This document shows positions 63,542 through 64,000 of a stretch of DNA of 64,000 bases, piece after piece. A program made the translations under genes and the position numbers. This DNA is from Oscillospiraceae bacterium (lineage in GTDB: Bacteria; Bacillota; Clostridia; Oscillospirales; Acutalibacteraceae): assembly GCA_015066005.1 (NCBI GenBank), contig SVPF01000007.1, forward strand, positions 1 through 64,000, read 5' to 3'. Numbering within the stretch: position 1 is the stretch's first letter; each line of letters starts with the position of its first letter. The notes below the pieces were generated by a model that was not told the DNA's origin, did not search any database, and worked only from the letters and a program-made list of their open reading frames with translations.

Positions 63542-64000
63542 ATGAAAAAAGTGATTTCTGTATTTTTAATCGCTTTAATGTTGTGTTCAGTTGTTGGCTG
63601 CGGTTCGGACAAAACCGAGAATTCAAAGCCTTCAAATGACGGTACAACCTCTAATAACGAGCAGATTGAATACGAAAAGCCGTACGAGGGTAATGCGGCA
63701 ATTTTGCCCATGCAAATGCATAGTCCTTATGACAATCAAGCCGAAGCGCTTCGTAAGGAAATCATTGATTTGCCCGATACTTTGCTTAAAAACAAAAACA
63801 TTTATTACGTTTCTTATCGTGCAAAGCAAGGTGGCGACGGCAAATCGCCCGAAACGGCGTGGAACTCTTTAGCGTTTATTGATGTGGTTCCCGAAGGAAG
63901 CACCATTTTGTTTGAACGTGGCGGCGTTTATAGAGAAAAGTTTGAATTAAAGTCAAATATGTCTTACGGTGCATACGGCAAAGGTGCAAAGCCCTGCATT
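63542..64000 (+). CDS. Beta-helix lipoprotein, 3' partial
   Basis: The reading frame is open to the end of the window (153 codons visible). A lipoprotein signal (CSVVGC, Cys about 20) is followed by a polar linker and a segment homologous to the preceding gene: EIIDLPDTLLKNKNIYYVSYR, GGDGKSPETAWNSL, TILFERGGVYREKFELKSNMSYGAYGKG. It is the surface-anchored paralogue of the beta-helix protein. Ribosome site TTGAGGTG. The rest lies beyond the window. Confidence 0.82.
   Translation, partial: MKKVISVFLIALMLCSVVGCGSDKTENSKPSNDGTTSNNEQIEYEKPYEGNAAILPMQMHSPYDNQAEALRKEIIDLPDTLLKNKNIYYVSYRAKQGGDGKSPETAWNSLAFIDVVPEGSTILFERGGVYREKFELKSNMSYGAYGKGAKPCI

Overview
The window looks like a chromosome segment of a low-GC Gram-positive of class Clostridia, probably an uncultured gut member of the Oscillospirales/Ruminococcaceae. 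Evidence is a Firmicutes-type rpoB-rpoC and rpsL-rpsG-fusA-tuf block, an archaeal-type ProS, AGGAGG ribosome sites, many Clostridia-type lipoproteins, and sigma-A promoters of the form TTGnnn-N17-TATAAT with an extended -10 TG. The taxon is inferred from gene content, not from an rRNA.

Layout. 1-9.5 kb: small lipoproteins and membrane proteins (DUF4375, DUF3592, a transglutaminase), an XRE repressor with two operators, an acyltransferase-DUF6320 pair, TspO and a PRTase-like protein. 9.6-20.2 kb: an anion permease, cysK-ppa, an alkaline phosphatase, a MATE pump, ACP, proS and a secreted esterase. 20.3-33.7 kb: rpoBC and the str operon, separated by an accessory divergent SLOG-XRE pair. 33.7-35.0 kb: an intact IS3-family element sitting in the loop of the tuf terminator. 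35.3-41.6 kb: RNA methyltransferases (RsmE, NOP2/Sun, TrmH), a DUF559 nuclease inside a hairpin-framed element, and a polysaccharide deacetylase beside a truncated copy of itself. 41.7-64 kb: a glycan-use locus with three cytoplasmic SGNH-type proteins, a lipoprotein SGNH, an alpha/beta hydrolase, GH37-like and GH29 glycosidases, an AraC regulator, two ABC importers (two solute-binding proteins, four permeases, no ATPase), an NHL-TPR-Yip1 membrane protein, a DUF5696 lipoprotein and tandem beta-helix proteins.

How the genes work together. The last third reads as one regulon. An AraC activator lies between a fucosidase/glucosidase operon and a long transporter operon, and two SGNH operons share a 44-bp promoter block. 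A plausible scheme is surface trimming of a fucosylated or acylated glycan, uptake through two importers that borrow an ATPase encoded elsewhere, and cytoplasmic de-esterification and hydrolysis.

The most unusual feature is the repeat landscape. At least eight intergenic elements share one terminus ending in GATAAACTATAATTTG, most also carry AAATTGGGGTTTATC at the other end, and they contain interchangeable modules. Two module types and a free-standing DUF559 gene element share one cloverleaf-like four-hairpin design, which suggests that the DUF559 element and the short gene-less repeats are related. Separately, three arrays of seven or eight consecutive different hairpins occur. I found no tRNA, rRNA or CRISPR.
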